From: Paraburkholderia aromaticivorans
GTDB lineage: Bacteria > Pseudomonadota > Gammaproteobacteria > Burkholderiales > Burkholderiaceae
Direction of reading: 5' to 3'
Assembly (NCBI RefSeq): GCF_002278075.1
Contig: NZ_CP022993.1
Location: 62,001 to 126,000, forward strand
Length of the DNA stretch: 64,000 bases
Shown here: piece by piece, positions 52,296 through 61,275 of the stretch
How positions within the stretch are numbered: the first letter of the stretch is position 1
Layout: each line of letters opens with the position of its first letter
Notes under the pieces: model-generated
Databases searched by the model: none
What the model was told of the DNA's origin: nothing
What the model saw: only the letters and a program-made list of their open reading frames with translations
Program-made: the position numbers and the translations under genes

Positions 52296-53409
52296 TCACC
52301 CGAACGTAAAAATCTGCGTGAGCCACGGCGCGTCCGGCGCCTTTCGGGCAGGTGTTTCTGCCGCTGGCACTTCGCGTTTCACGACTGGCGCCGCGTGAGC
52401 GACGTCGGGCGGCGGTACCTGATGCGACTTCGCCCGGTCTGTCAGCATGCGCGCCAGGTCATTGGCGTCACGTGTATGGCTTCGCGCCTGTTCTTTCTTG
52501 TAGGCAAACCACGCGCCGACGGGATCGCCGCCTTCGCGCACCGACAGCTTTCGCTGATGGATCAGTGAGAAGATTTCCTGTCGCACGCGCAGCGAATGTG
52601 GCGTAAAGCACTAGGGACGGGCGGCAGTCAACACCCCCAGTTCTGACCCGTCCATATGGAACGCGTGCAGATGGCGGATGTCCTTGACGTTGAAATACAT
52701 GCGAAGCTGCTTGCCGATCAGCCCTGCGATGCCCGACAGCACCCGGCTGTCGTAACGCACGTGTTCGAAATTGATATGCGGGCGCTCGCCGCGGTTCACG
52801 TTGCCGCGAATGGTGACAACGCGGGCCTCCTGAAGCAGGCACAGCGTGCTGCGCCGGGCTACAGGTAGCGTACGCAGCAGGCCGTCCTGCTTTTCGAGCA
52901 GGAAATGCATTGCCTCGAGCGGCGTACGCCCGCCCAGTCCCCCATGAGGCTCGCCATTGTAGTTGGCGAGAACAACGTAGATCACATCTTCGAGCTCGTC
53001 GAGCGTCATCATCAGCGAAGCGTTCTCGCCGACATCATTGAGCACACGTTCGACTGCGCGCGGATCGCTGCCCGTGGTCGCCGGCAATCTGTGCGCGAAA
53101 TGCGACGCGAGCTGATCGAAGAAGCGCTCAATCAGCGCGCGTTCGTTCTTCTGGTCCAGTGGCCCGTTGTCAGCTGTGCAGCCGATGACATGGGTCAGGC
53201 GCTCAAGTGTCGCCTTCGCGAAATGTGCCTTCGCTGCGTCAAAGCGGAATGTGCCCCAGCACGCCCACGCGGTACCCGGAATCGCCTCGGACGGGAAGCC
53301 TCCGCCGGGTCTGACCGCCAGCGCCGGAATCTTCGAAGCGCGGGCTGTGTGTGGCATCAAGGCTCGCCTGCAAGGCCGCGGCAATGTCGTCCTTGTTGTA
53401 CTCGCGACC
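52296..53409 (-). pseudogene. tniA: tniA/tnsB-like transposase, C-terminal part (split gene)
   Basis: This is the downstream half of the DDE transposase: REYNKDDIAAALQASLDATHSP at the junction, then VRPGGGFPSEAIPGTAWACWGTFRFD, NERALIERFFDQLASHFAHRLP (catalytic Glu region) and the Mu-type beta-barrel domain down to LTDRAKSHQ. Besides the 5.8-kb insertion there is a frameshift near 53330 and an in-frame TAG at 52611-52613 where TGG would be expected (RP-stop-CFTPHSL). The transposase is therefore dead independently of the insertion. Confidence 0.85.
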
Positions 53410-53411
53410 GA

Positions 53412-53432
53412 TATGCGCAAGCCAAGAACGAT
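53412..53432 (+). repeat. left terminal inverted repeat of the Tn554-like element
   Basis: TATGCGCAAG followed by CCAAGAACGAT lies 2 bp inside the GACC core. The right partner at 59197-59217 differs at four of 21 positions. The truncated relative at 30711-30731 shares it with two differences. Confidence 0.75.
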
Positions 53433-53496
53433 CTCCTGATACTCGCAGGCTGTGTTAAAGCGGACACCTCCACAAACACAACAGAGGATCTGGGCG

Positions 53497-54945
53497 ATGA
53501 TCGCAAGAAGAACCACCATCCGGCAACTACCGCTGACCGAGGTCGTTGACCGCGACACTCCCGGCGTGACGCCGGTTAGCATCACCACACCCGAGGGCGG
53601 CACCATCTATCACACGGTCCCGCTCGCAGACCCCGCCACCGGCAAGCAGCGCGACGCACGCTCGCAGTGGATCTCAAGCACCTTCCCTCTCTTCCCCGTT
53701 GTCCGACTTGCTGACGGCGCGCCGTGGGCTGAAGCGAACATCTGGCTCATCGATATGCTGGAGGCGAAGTCCTCGCCCAACATGTTGACGTACGCCAGCA
53801 TCGCTGACGATCTGGCGGGGTTCCGTCGTTACCTGGATGACGAGGGTATCGACTGGCTAACGTTCCCCGCAAACAAGCGACAACGGCCGACCTACCGCTA
53901 TAGCGCATCGATCAAGCTGGCCGTGCAGGCAGGCGAACTGTCTGCAGGAGTCGCGAAGCGTCGCATGGGTGCTGTAGTGCGCTTCTATCGCTGGCTCATA
54001 ACCGAAGCAGGCTTCAGGCCCGCGAACGCGCCGTGGGTCGAATCTGATCGTTTCATTGGGTTCAAGGACCAGAAGGGATTCAGCGGCGTGATCGAGGTCA
54101 AGACCACTGACCTGTCGATCCGCTGTCGCCGCGCGGAAGACCCGTGGGACGATCGCATTCAGGACGGCGGTCGCCTGCGCCCGCTCTCCTCTTCCGAGCA
54201 GTCGGTGCTACTTGAATCGTTAGCCGCTCTCGGCAACATCGAGATGACGCTGGTTCATCTGTTCGCGCTGTTGACGGGAGCTCGCATCCAGACGGTACTG
54301 ACCTTGCGTGCGAAACACGTAATGTGCAAGCCGGGCGAGTTTCACGGCGATGACTTCCGTCTCGCCTGCGGGCCGGGTACGGGCATCGACACGAAGGGCG
54401 GTGTCAAGGGCGTGTTGCACCTGCCGCGCGGTTTCTACGAGCGGCTGTACATCTACGTGCACAGCGATCGTGCGCGCAAGCGTCGCCAACTGGCAGACGG
54501 CGGCGATCACCCCGACCAGCCGCTCTTTCTGAGCTATCGCGGTGCGCCGCTCTACGAGGATCGCGCATCGCGCGGCCCGGTCAGCACTGGCCCTCAGGTG
54601 CGCCGTCACGTCAAGACTGGACAGGCCGTGCGTCAGTTCATCAAAGACGAACTATTGCCCATGATGCGCGCGCAGCTCGGCAACCTCAGGTACGAGTTTA
54701 GCTTTCACGACCTGCGTGCAACCTTCGGGCTGAACATGGTCGACGCGATGACCGCGAATGAGACCAAGTACACGCGGGCGCTCGATCAGTTGCGGCAGCT
54801 GATGTGGCACACACGACTGTCCACGACCGAGGGCTATCTCAGCTACCGCGAGAACCGCAAGCTGTTCGACGCTGTGCAGGACAGCTGGGGCACACACCTG
54901 TCGACGCTGGTCACGCGCGCCCTGGACACTGCGGTGGCAGTATGA
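53497..54945 (+). CDS. tyrosine recombinase A of the Tn554-like element
   Basis: This 482-residue site-specific recombinase has catalytic boxes LLTGARIQTVLTLRAKHV (Arg, around residue 260), FSFHDLRATFGLNMVD (HxxR, around 402) and LMWHTRLSTTEGYLSYREN (His/Trp and nucleophile Tyr, around 436-450). The ATG at 53497 is preferred because the conserved start ARRTTIRQLPLTEVVDRD follows it and the related copy at 30646 begins there; a GTG at 53452 is also in frame. It is the first of four translationally coupled genes. Confidence 0.85.
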   Translation: MIARRTTIRQLPLTEVVDRDTPGVTPVSITTPEGGTIYHTVPLADPATGKQRDARSQWISSTFPLFPVVRLADGAPWAEANIWLIDMLEAKSSPNMLTYASIADDLAGFRRYLDDEGIDWLTFPANKRQRPTYRYSASIKLAVQAGELSAGVAKRRMGAVVRFYRWLITEAGFRPANAPWVESDRFIGFKDQKGFSGVIEVKTTDLSIRCRRAEDPWDDRIQDGGRLRPLSSSEQSVLLESLAALGNIEMTLVHLFALLTGARIQTVLTLRAKHVMCKPGEFHGDDFRLACGPGTGIDTKGGVKGVLHLPRGFYERLYIYVHSDRARKRRQLADGGDHPDQPLFLSYRGAPLYEDRASRGPVSTGPQVRRHVKTGQAVRQFIKDELLPMMRAQLGNLRYEFSFHDLRATFGLNMVDAMTANETKYTRALDQLRQLMWHTRLSTTEGYLSYRENRKLFDAVQDSWGTHLSTLVTRALDTAVAV

Positions 54946-56822
54946 GCCGCCAGTACGAGGAAGTTCGCATGCCGATCGCGGTGGGCACGACGCTGCTGCA
55001 CCCCGAGCGCGCGCTGCTCAAGTGGGAAGGCATTCGCAACCGTTCCGATATCGGACAGATCTGCTACCTGACGCGTGACACGTCGAACACGCGGCAAACG
55101 CGGCACACTTTCGACCCCAGAAGCTTCAGCAGCGAACGCACCAAGGTTGTACGCCTGCTGGTAACGCAGCTTTCTGAGCGTGTGACCCTTGGCGCCAAGC
55201 GTCCTGAGACTATCTACGGTGCTCTGCGCGGCGTGCTTGACTTCGTCAACTGGGCCGACAGGCTGGGCTTGCATCAAGTGCTCTGTGATGAGAAGGCTAC
55301 GGCGGATGCGGTTCATCGTTACTTTCGTGAGAAGCGTGAACAGGTCCCGCTGGGCAACCTGAACCACAATACCGTCGCGCGCATTCAGCATAATCTGCTG
55401 TCGATGCTACGTGAGTTCTTCAGAAACGACGACTTCTGCGCCGATGCGAGGGTGCTGCGCCAGCAACAGTATGCTTATGCACCGACAGTTGTGCCCGACG
55501 CCGAGGCACAAGCCGCCTTGCTCGCGTGGGCTGACGCGCTCTTCAGCAGCATCAGCACGCTGGTGCTCGAATTCAAGCCATATCCGGTGCGCGTGACCAC
55601 GGCGCGAGGTGAGAATCTTTGCCTTGTTCCGCACACACATAGCCGTAGTGAAGGGGACGACTCGAACGGCTTGCTTGGCTGGAATCTGGAGACGGGACAG
55701 CTGCGCACCCTGGAAGAACTCAAGAGGCGCATGGCCGAGGCTGGAGCTAAAAATCCTCGCCATCGTTCGTGGGCCATCGTTCGGTTAACGGCTAAACATC
55801 TTGCGGCGGCCAACGAGGACGCACAGTCACCGATCCGCCGCTCGCACGCTTCAATGGCGGCCTTTTGCTTCGCCACGCTGTTTCTGGCTGAAACGGGCGT
55901 CAGCCTCGCGCAGCTGCTGGCAATGAAGTGGAGCCCGGAGCTCGCCGCGAGCCTGCAGGATGCGTCTGTTGTACGTCAGAAGTTTCGCGAGGTTAAGTAC
56001 CGTGCAGGTGGAATGGAAGTTACGTTCACCGTCTCGCTGGCCTTCATGCCAAAGCTCAAGGCGTATGTGGCATTGCGCAAATATCTTGTGCAGGACGCAA
56101 ACTGGGACGCGTTGTTCATCGTAGTCGGGCATCATGCGCAGCTGCGGCGGCTAGCGGGTCTCTCAACCCAATTCCTTGATCGGCTTTACAGTCGACTCCG
56201 CACGCTCGGGATTGTGCTGCCGCGCATTAGCGCACGTCAGTGGCGTGCGGCAAAGCAGGATTGGGCAATAAGCAATCACGGCCCCGTCGTCGCAGCCAAG
56301 TTGATGGGCCACTCTTTGGCCACGGCGCTGCGCTCGTACTCGAACGGCACGGACACCGCGCACAAGGCTGAGATGGGCGCATTCCTCGCTTCAGTCGAGA
56401 AGACCGTGCTGAAGGCCGGCAACGACCCGGCGGGCACCATCAAGAGCGCGGTGGGCGTCTGCATCGAGTTCCACAAGCCTGCGCCGATCGCGGCTTCGGT
56501 CACCGTACAGCCTGACTGCCGCTCGACCGAAGGTTGCCTCTTCTGCGACCAGTACCGCGTGCACGCTGACGCCACCGACATCCGCAAGCTGCTGAGCTGC
56601 CGTCACTGCGTCAGGCTCGTGAGCGGGGGTGCTGGCTCGTTCGAGCAATACGAGAGCTCGTTCGGCGCGGTGCTGCGGCGCGTTGACTTCCTGCTGGTCG
56701 AACTGCGCAAGCGCGATTCCGCGCTGGTCGGTCAGATCGAGCGCGACGTTGATATTGATGGAAATCTGGACGCTTTCTGGTCGACCAAGCTCGATCAGCT
56801 TTACGAATTGGGAGTGGCATGA
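54942..56822 (+). CDS. tyrosine recombinase-like B with altered catalytic boxes
   Basis: The 626-residue protein has the overall layout of a tyrosine recombinase, but the first box reads LAETGVSLAQLLAMKW (around 316; Ser where Arg is expected) and the second reads ARQWRAAK (around 428; Arg-Gln-Trp-Arg in place of His-x-x-Arg). The last box MGHSLATALRSYSNGT (around 456) keeps His and Tyr. A C-terminal Cys cluster (CRSTEGCLFC and CRHC, around 525-555) suggests zinc binding. The start overlaps the previous stop (ATGA). It may be a structural partner or use a variant active site, comparable with TnpB of Tn554. Confidence 0.8.
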   Translation: MSRQYEEVRMPIAVGTTLLHPERALLKWEGIRNRSDIGQICYLTRDTSNTRQTRHTFDPRSFSSERTKVVRLLVTQLSERVTLGAKRPETIYGALRGVLDFVNWADRLGLHQVLCDEKATADAVHRYFREKREQVPLGNLNHNTVARIQHNLLSMLREFFRNDDFCADARVLRQQQYAYAPTVVPDAEAQAALLAWADALFSSISTLVLEFKPYPVRVTTARGENLCLVPHTHSRSEGDDSNGLLGWNLETGQLRTLEELKRRMAEAGAKNPRHRSWAIVRLTAKHLAAANEDAQSPIRRSHASMAAFCFATLFLAETGVSLAQLLAMKWSPELAASLQDASVVRQKFREVKYRAGGMEVTFTVSLAFMPKLKAYVALRKYLVQDANWDALFIVVGHHAQLRRLAGLSTQFLDRLYSRLRTLGIVLPRISARQWRAAKQDWAISNHGPVVAAKLMGHSLATALRSYSNGTDTAHKAEMGAFLASVEKTVLKAGNDPAGTIKSAVGVCIEFHKPAPIAASVTVQPDCRSTEGCLFCDQYRVHADATDIRKLLSCRHCVRLVSGGAGSFEQYESSFGAVLRRVDFLLVELRKRDSALVGQIERDVDIDGNLDAFWSTKLDQLYELGVA

Positions 56823-58702
56823 ACAATATGCTGATCGCGGCGCTCGCCGAACGCCCCGACTGGTATCGCATCGAAGACGATGCGGTCGTCACGCGCGACA
56901 CGGATGGACACCCTGCTTCGCTGTTCGGTGACGACGCCTGGGACATCCGTGCATATGCGATTGGATCGCGCCGCACCAATATCCACTTTAGGGGTCACCC
57001 GCCTAACGACGCAGGCCGCATCCTTTCAGATACGACTACGCGTCAGTGGAAGCAGGTCATGTACTTTCTGATGCACGAAGCGACCGAGACGGTACCGGCG
57101 TCCAGTACTCTTCAATCTTGTTCAGTTTACCTGAAGGACTTCATTTTCTTTGCTGCCGAACGCCAGCTTACTCTTTATGAGGGGCTATCCAACATCCCCG
57201 TTGTTCTGGACTATGTGGCACAAGCCGGGATGGACATGAAGGCCCAACGCCTTCATTCGATTCTGGCGAAGCTTCATCGGCTGGGCGCCGAGGCCACAGG
57301 GCTGCGCGTGCCGTTGACCCAACTGCATAAGCCTCTGCTCGAACGCTCCGCGCAACGCGCCGGAAACTCACAATACGCGGTCATCCCGACGCGGATCTAC
57401 CAGCACTTTCTGGCGACCTGCGAGCATGACCTCGGGATCGCTGAGAGCGTCGGGAACGCGCTGTCGGACTATCTCGCGCGCGCATACGCCGGCGAGAGCC
57501 CTGACGTCTGTGCCGCACTGAAGACGGCTGCTGTCCACTTCGGGTGCAAGGACTCTCTTTACGTCGTTTCGTCGCTTGTGGCGAAGATCAGCGCGTTATG
57601 TCAGCTTGTCATCCTGTCGTTCACGGGCATGCGCGCAATGGAAGCGCAGAACCTGCCGTACCACTGTCTGAGCGAGACCCGGCTGGATGGTGTGACGCAC
57701 TATGCCATCGAGGGCGTGACGACCAAGCTGTCCGGCGGGCGTCCCAAACGCGCATGCTGGGTGACGAGCCCGCTCGGTGCTCGCGCCGTCAGGCTCGCGC
57801 AACGGCTGTCTGGCGAGGCGCACCGTGCGCACAGCGCACCAGGCTACGCCGAATCGACGGACGGTTCCCACCTGCTGTTCTGTCGGATGGGTCTGCATCT
57901 TAAGTACGTGGCAAACCGGGCGCCCAGTACCATACATAACGAGGTCGAAGCTTTTCGTGAGCGCGTCTTCCCAACGATTACGGCCGAGGACATCGCCGAA
58001 CTGAAGCGTGTCGACATGCACCGCGCATGGGAAGACGAACCGAACTACACAGTCGGGCAGCAATGGCCGTTCACGCGTCATCAGCTTCGCCGCTCGCTCG
58101 CGCTGTATGCGCAACGCAGCGGCCTCGTCACGCTGCCGACGCTCAAGCGTCAGTTGCAGCACATCACGCAGGAGATGAGCATGTACTACGCTCGTGGCTC
58201 GGCGTTTGCGAAGGGCTTCATCGACACCGACAAGGCTCACTTCGCGAAGGAATGGGCCGAGGCGCAGGGCCTGTCCGAGTACCTTGCGTACGCTGAGCAG
58301 GTGCTGTTCTCTGACGAGCGGCTGTTCGGCGGGCACGCAGCATGGACACGGAGCCGTGCCGTGCAGGCGTCGCCTGTGTCGGTCTACTCACGCGAGCAAA
58401 CGGTGAGGATGTTCGGGAAGGGCGAACTGGCGTACCGCGAGACGGTGCTGGGCGGCTGCGCCAGCGTCGAGCCGTGCAAGTCGACGCCGCTCGACTGGAT
58501 GCGTCTGGATTGCCTTGAATCGAACTGCCGTAACCTCGTGGTCGTGCCGTCGAAGCTTCAGCGCGTGATCAAGGCGCAGCAGGCCACTGTCGAGAAGCTG
58601 CGCGCTGTCGATGAGGCGAGCGTCGAGAGCCGCATCGAGGCACAGACGCTGCAACGACTGCTTGACGCGCAAGAGAAACTGATGAAACCGGAGGCCGCAT
58701 GA
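56819..58702 (+). CDS. tyrosine recombinase C of the Tn554-like element
   Basis: The 627-residue protein has complete boxes: LSFTGMRAMEAQNLPYHCL (Arg, around 267), FTRHQLRRSLALYAQRSG (HxxR, around 419) and LKRQLQHITQEMSMYYARGS (His and Tyr, around 445). A Cys-rich segment (GGCASVEPCKST and CLESNCRN, around 545-570) and a helical tail follow. Its ATG overlaps the previous stop. With gene A it supplies two full catalytic sites; the size resembles Tn554 TnpB. Confidence 0.83.
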   Translation: MNNMLIAALAERPDWYRIEDDAVVTRDTDGHPASLFGDDAWDIRAYAIGSRRTNIHFRGHPPNDAGRILSDTTTRQWKQVMYFLMHEATETVPASSTLQSCSVYLKDFIFFAAERQLTLYEGLSNIPVVLDYVAQAGMDMKAQRLHSILAKLHRLGAEATGLRVPLTQLHKPLLERSAQRAGNSQYAVIPTRIYQHFLATCEHDLGIAESVGNALSDYLARAYAGESPDVCAALKTAAVHFGCKDSLYVVSSLVAKISALCQLVILSFTGMRAMEAQNLPYHCLSETRLDGVTHYAIEGVTTKLSGGRPKRACWVTSPLGARAVRLAQRLSGEAHRAHSAPGYAESTDGSHLLFCRMGLHLKYVANRAPSTIHNEVEAFRERVFPTITAEDIAELKRVDMHRAWEDEPNYTVGQQWPFTRHQLRRSLALYAQRSGLVTLPTLKRQLQHITQEMSMYYARGSAFAKGFIDTDKAHFAKEWAEAQGLSEYLAYAEQVLFSDERLFGGHAAWTRSRAVQASPVSVYSREQTVRMFGKGELAYRETVLGGCASVEPCKSTPLDWMRLDCLESNCRNLVVVPSKLQRVIKAQQATVEKLRAVDEASVESRIEAQTLQRLLDAQEKLMKPEAA

Positions 58703-59061
58703 GCGATGCCATGACCGACTATTACGCCGCCCTTGAGCGGCTGAAGAAGCGCAACGGTGCGCGTATCAACAACGATACCGTGGCAATCGAGGCGGGCCGC
58801 AAGAAAGGCAGCATCAAGAAGTCGCGCCCTCAGTTCGCCGAGCTGATCGAAGCAATCGATGCGGTCAACGTCGTAGGCGAGCGGCCAAAGCTCGAACTGA
58901 CCGAACGTCTGAACCGCGCGAAGGGCAACGCGAAGGATCTGCAGGCACAGCTTGACGAGTCGCTGGCTCGTGAACTCGCCCTGCTGCGTCAGGTATTTAG
59001 CCTGCGCAAAGAACTGGCAGCGCTGCGTGGCGGTAGTGTCCTGCCCTTGCAGTCGCGCTAG
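58699..59061 (+). CDS. TnpC-like small coiled-coil protein (DUF6262 type)
   Basis: This 120-residue protein has a possible helix-turn-helix start (RLKKRNGARINNDTVAIEAGRKKGSIKKSRPQF) and a C-terminal coiled coil (LNRAKGNAKDLQAQLDESLARELALLRQVFSLRKELAAL). Size, position after two or three recombinases and layout match TnpC of Tn554, which influences the efficiency and orientation of insertion. The start overlaps the recombinase C stop. The following 155 bp to the right end are non-coding and contain several TGGACA-like motifs. Confidence 0.75.
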   Translation: MSDAMTDYYAALERLKKRNGARINNDTVAIEAGRKKGSIKKSRPQFAELIEAIDAVNVVGERPKLELTERLNRAKGNAKDLQAQLDESLARELALLRQVFSLRKELAALRGGSVLPLQSR

Positions 59062-59196
59062 ATCTCGAAATACGATATAGCAAACTTGCGGAGGAAGATG
59101 GACACGCGATGGTCGTTGTGTCCACTTTTTCTCCCAATCTAATGGACACCCTGCAGACTGCCGATTTCAGTATTTTCAAGGTTCCGCCTGATGTCC

Positions 59197-59217
59197 ATCG
59201 TTTTTCTCTTGCGCGTA
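59197..59217 (-). repeat. right terminal inverted repeat of the Tn554-like element
   Basis: On the minus strand TACGCGCAAG followed by AGAAAAACGAT matches the left end at 17 of 21 positions and directly abuts the GACC core at 59218-59221. Confidence 0.75.
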
Positions 59218-60088
59218 GACCCAGCGCGAGCGCATAGCCAATCACTGCGCGGGTTGCCACATCGAGCACCAGCAGGATCCAGATCCTGTGCAGCACGAGC
59301 AATGTTTCGAAACCGAACGGATCGTCGATGCGCAGCGTCAGGCGCACGTCGATCTTGTGACCGTCGAATTCGACCTCCTCAAATGGACGGGTTGCGGGTT
59401 TGCGAACGGCTTCAGGATCGCCGTTCCAGCGATGGCTGATCTGCTGGGCGCCTGCTGCCCGAGCCGCCGCGTCGAAATTACGGTTCGACAGCGCGCGAGC
59501 ATGACTGGCAAGCGATCGCTCGCCAAGATATTTCTGGTTGAAAGGATATTCGTGTGCCTGAATGCCCGACTGCCGGCATTGCGCAAGAAAGCCTCCATGC
59601 AGTCGCCACAGGTGCCGATGCACTTCGGTGAGCTCTGCATGCTTCCTGCTCCGTTCGGCGACCTTGCGTTCGATCCAGCGCGCGATGTCTGGATAACGCT
59701 GCAGCAACTGGCTGAAGGCGCCGCTGGCATTGCTTGCAATGCCCTCGCGGGATGGCTTGACCGGCGAGCGTCGGTCGTACGACCGCGTGTGCTGATAAGG
59801 GATCAATGCGCGGCAGCCGAAGATTCGACCATCGTCGTGCTGCGTGATGCATCGCTCGAAGACGCGATAAAGGTCGGTGAAACCCAGTTTCGTTTCCCGG
59901 CTGATTTCGCGCAAAGGTGTGTGGCCGTCCAAAAACAGCGTCATCGCCCGAATCCGGCGCTTCAGCAGGTCGCGCCCCTCATCAGAAAGCGCGCTGTCGT
60001 CTGCCGCCGGCCATTGACCAATATCGGCCAGATCGCGCGGAATGGAGCTTCGATCGAACCGCAATGCGCCGAAGGCGATCTGCTTCAT
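59218..60088 (-). pseudogene. tniA: tniA/tnsB-like transposase, N-terminal part (split gene)
   Basis: MKQIAFGALRFDRSSIPRDL is followed by DNA-binding helices (MTLFLDGHTPLREISRETKLGFTDLYRVFERC) and the start of the integrase core with the first catalytic Asp (FEEVEFDGHKIDVRLTLR, around residue 240) and WILLVLDVATRAVIGYALALG, where the Tn554-like element cuts in. The ATG overlaps the tnsA stop. Together with 52296-53409 it makes a TnsB/TniA/MuA-type transposase. Confidence 0.85.
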
Positions 60089-60726
60089 ACCAACTCCAGA
60101 TAGGTATTCGGCCCCAGCGGCTCAAATGGAAGCGCCGGGCATCGCACGTCGCCGCGCAGTACCAGTCTGAAGACGACCGAGCGAACGAGCATCGGATCGA
60201 CCGTCGCGAATTGCCGTTCGAGTTCTGCCAGCGTAGCGCCGTCGCTGCACGCGGTGATTACGCCGGGTGCCAATTTCTCGACTGGAAGCGTGTGACTAGC
60301 TGCCAAGTAACGAAGCATCATGATCCGGTTTTCGCGAAGCACTTGAGGGTCGTCGAGCTCCGTTGGACGAATCATCTGCAACTGCAACGAAGAAGCCCGA
60401 CTCCACGACTGAAAAGCCGGGAACAGGAGACTGCCCTGCGCCGCTGACGTCGCTTCCGCCGTTCTCAGCAAAAGGCACAATTTCTCGTCGTTGTGCGTGC
60501 GGACCCAGAAGTCGACAACCCGGGGCGGCTTTGCATCAGGAATGCAAACGGGCCGCTCGCAATACGTAATCACGTGCGGATCTGATTCGAGGCGAACCCA
60601 CAGATCGAGGGCGAGCCGCCCAAACAAGGTTAGCCGGCGCCCGAGCTTCGGACCGAAGAGATCATATCGGTGCGCGCCGTGCGGACGTGCGTTGTTGACT
60701 GCCCGCAAGAAACGTGGTGGTATCAT
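60085..60726 (-). CDS. tnsA: TnsA-like endonuclease of a Tn7-like transposon
   Basis: TnsA cuts the 5' strand at the transposon ends together with TnsB, allowing cut-and-paste movement. The 213-residue protein has LDLWVRLESDPHVITYCERPVCIPD (Glu region, around 60) and RVVDFWVRTHNDEKL (Asp region, around 90), the layout of the TnsA nuclease core, but the usual x-x-K strand is not obvious, so activity is uncertain. The ATG at 60726 with GGAG upstream is preferred over one at 60756. Its stop overlaps the tniA start. This gene distinguishes the element from Tn5053-type transposons, which lack TnsA. Confidence 0.65.
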   Translation of the reverse strand: MIPPRFLRAVNNARPHGAHRYDLFGPKLGRRLTLFGRLALDLWVRLESDPHVITYCERPVCIPDAKPPRVVDFWVRTHNDEKLCLLLRTAEATSAAQGSLLFPAFQSWSRASSLQLQMIRPTELDDPQVLRENRIMMLRYLAASHTLPVEKLAPGVITACSDGATLAELERQFATVDPMLVRSVVFRLVLRGDVRCPALPFEPLGPNTYLELV

Positions 60727-60811
60727 CGACAACGCTCCGGTTTGGCCGACCATCATGTTTTAGTACAAAACGAGCCGGACATCCGCCCGTCTGACATCGA
60801 CGGGTTTGCGG

Positions 60812-60873
60812 TTTCGCACGTCAATTCAATCATTACAGAATACGTATCAATCGCTACGTTTTTCGACGTCAAT
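60812..60873. repeat. candidate transposon-end repeats of the Tn7-like element
   Basis: TTTCGCACGTCAAT (60812-60825) and TTTCGACGTCAAT (60861-60873) form two spaced direct repeats just upstream of tnsA, where TnsB-type binding sites would lie. I found no matching repeats at the other end. The rest of 60757-61275 shows no gene. Confidence 0.35.
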
Positions 60874-61275
60874 AAATGTGTATATGCACATTATCCGCGT
60901 TTTGGCGACCGGACTATCCGGCGACCGCGTCCAGCCGTGAAACAATCCAACGGAAAGACGGCGAAATTGGCCGCAAAGCCTTGCCGTCACTGCTTCTTAG
61001 GATGATGAAGTCGTCCACTTCCCTGTTTCACGAACGCGTCAGGTAGAGAGCGCCGGGGCATGTGACATTTCAGACATTCTCTTCCTTCGTTTGGCATTTC
61101 CGACTTTCGCTTCTTCACGCGCAGAAGCAAAAGTAATTACGACACAGACAGCAACCCAACCCTCGCCCATTGCCGGCTGACCGGAGGTGCTGCAACTTTC
61201 CCTTCAACCGACGGACGCTCAGGCGCGCAGCGTAGTGAACAACACATTTTCCGTAATCAGGAACAGGCCACGCGG

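Larger units (their letters stand above)
53410..59221 (+). mobile_element. Tn554-like element (three tyrosine recombinases plus TnpC-like protein)
   Basis: A 5,812-bp unit lies inside tniA. GACC stands at both junctions (53406-53409 and 59218-59221). Deleting one copy with the unit rejoins the tniA codons as GYALALG-REYNKDDI without gain or loss of a base. The ends carry imperfect 21-bp inverted repeats with 17 matches. The four genes overlap by ATGA throughout. The composition (TnpA, TnpB, TnpC-like) recalls Tn554, which also inserts without a true target duplication, but here there are three recombinases. Confidence 0.85.

Noticed and set aside
54804..54941. An upstream start for recombinase B giving 672 residues
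   Set aside because: The extra residues overlap the catalytic end of recombinase A and are not conserved-looking; the ATGA overlap at 54942 is the natural coupled start.
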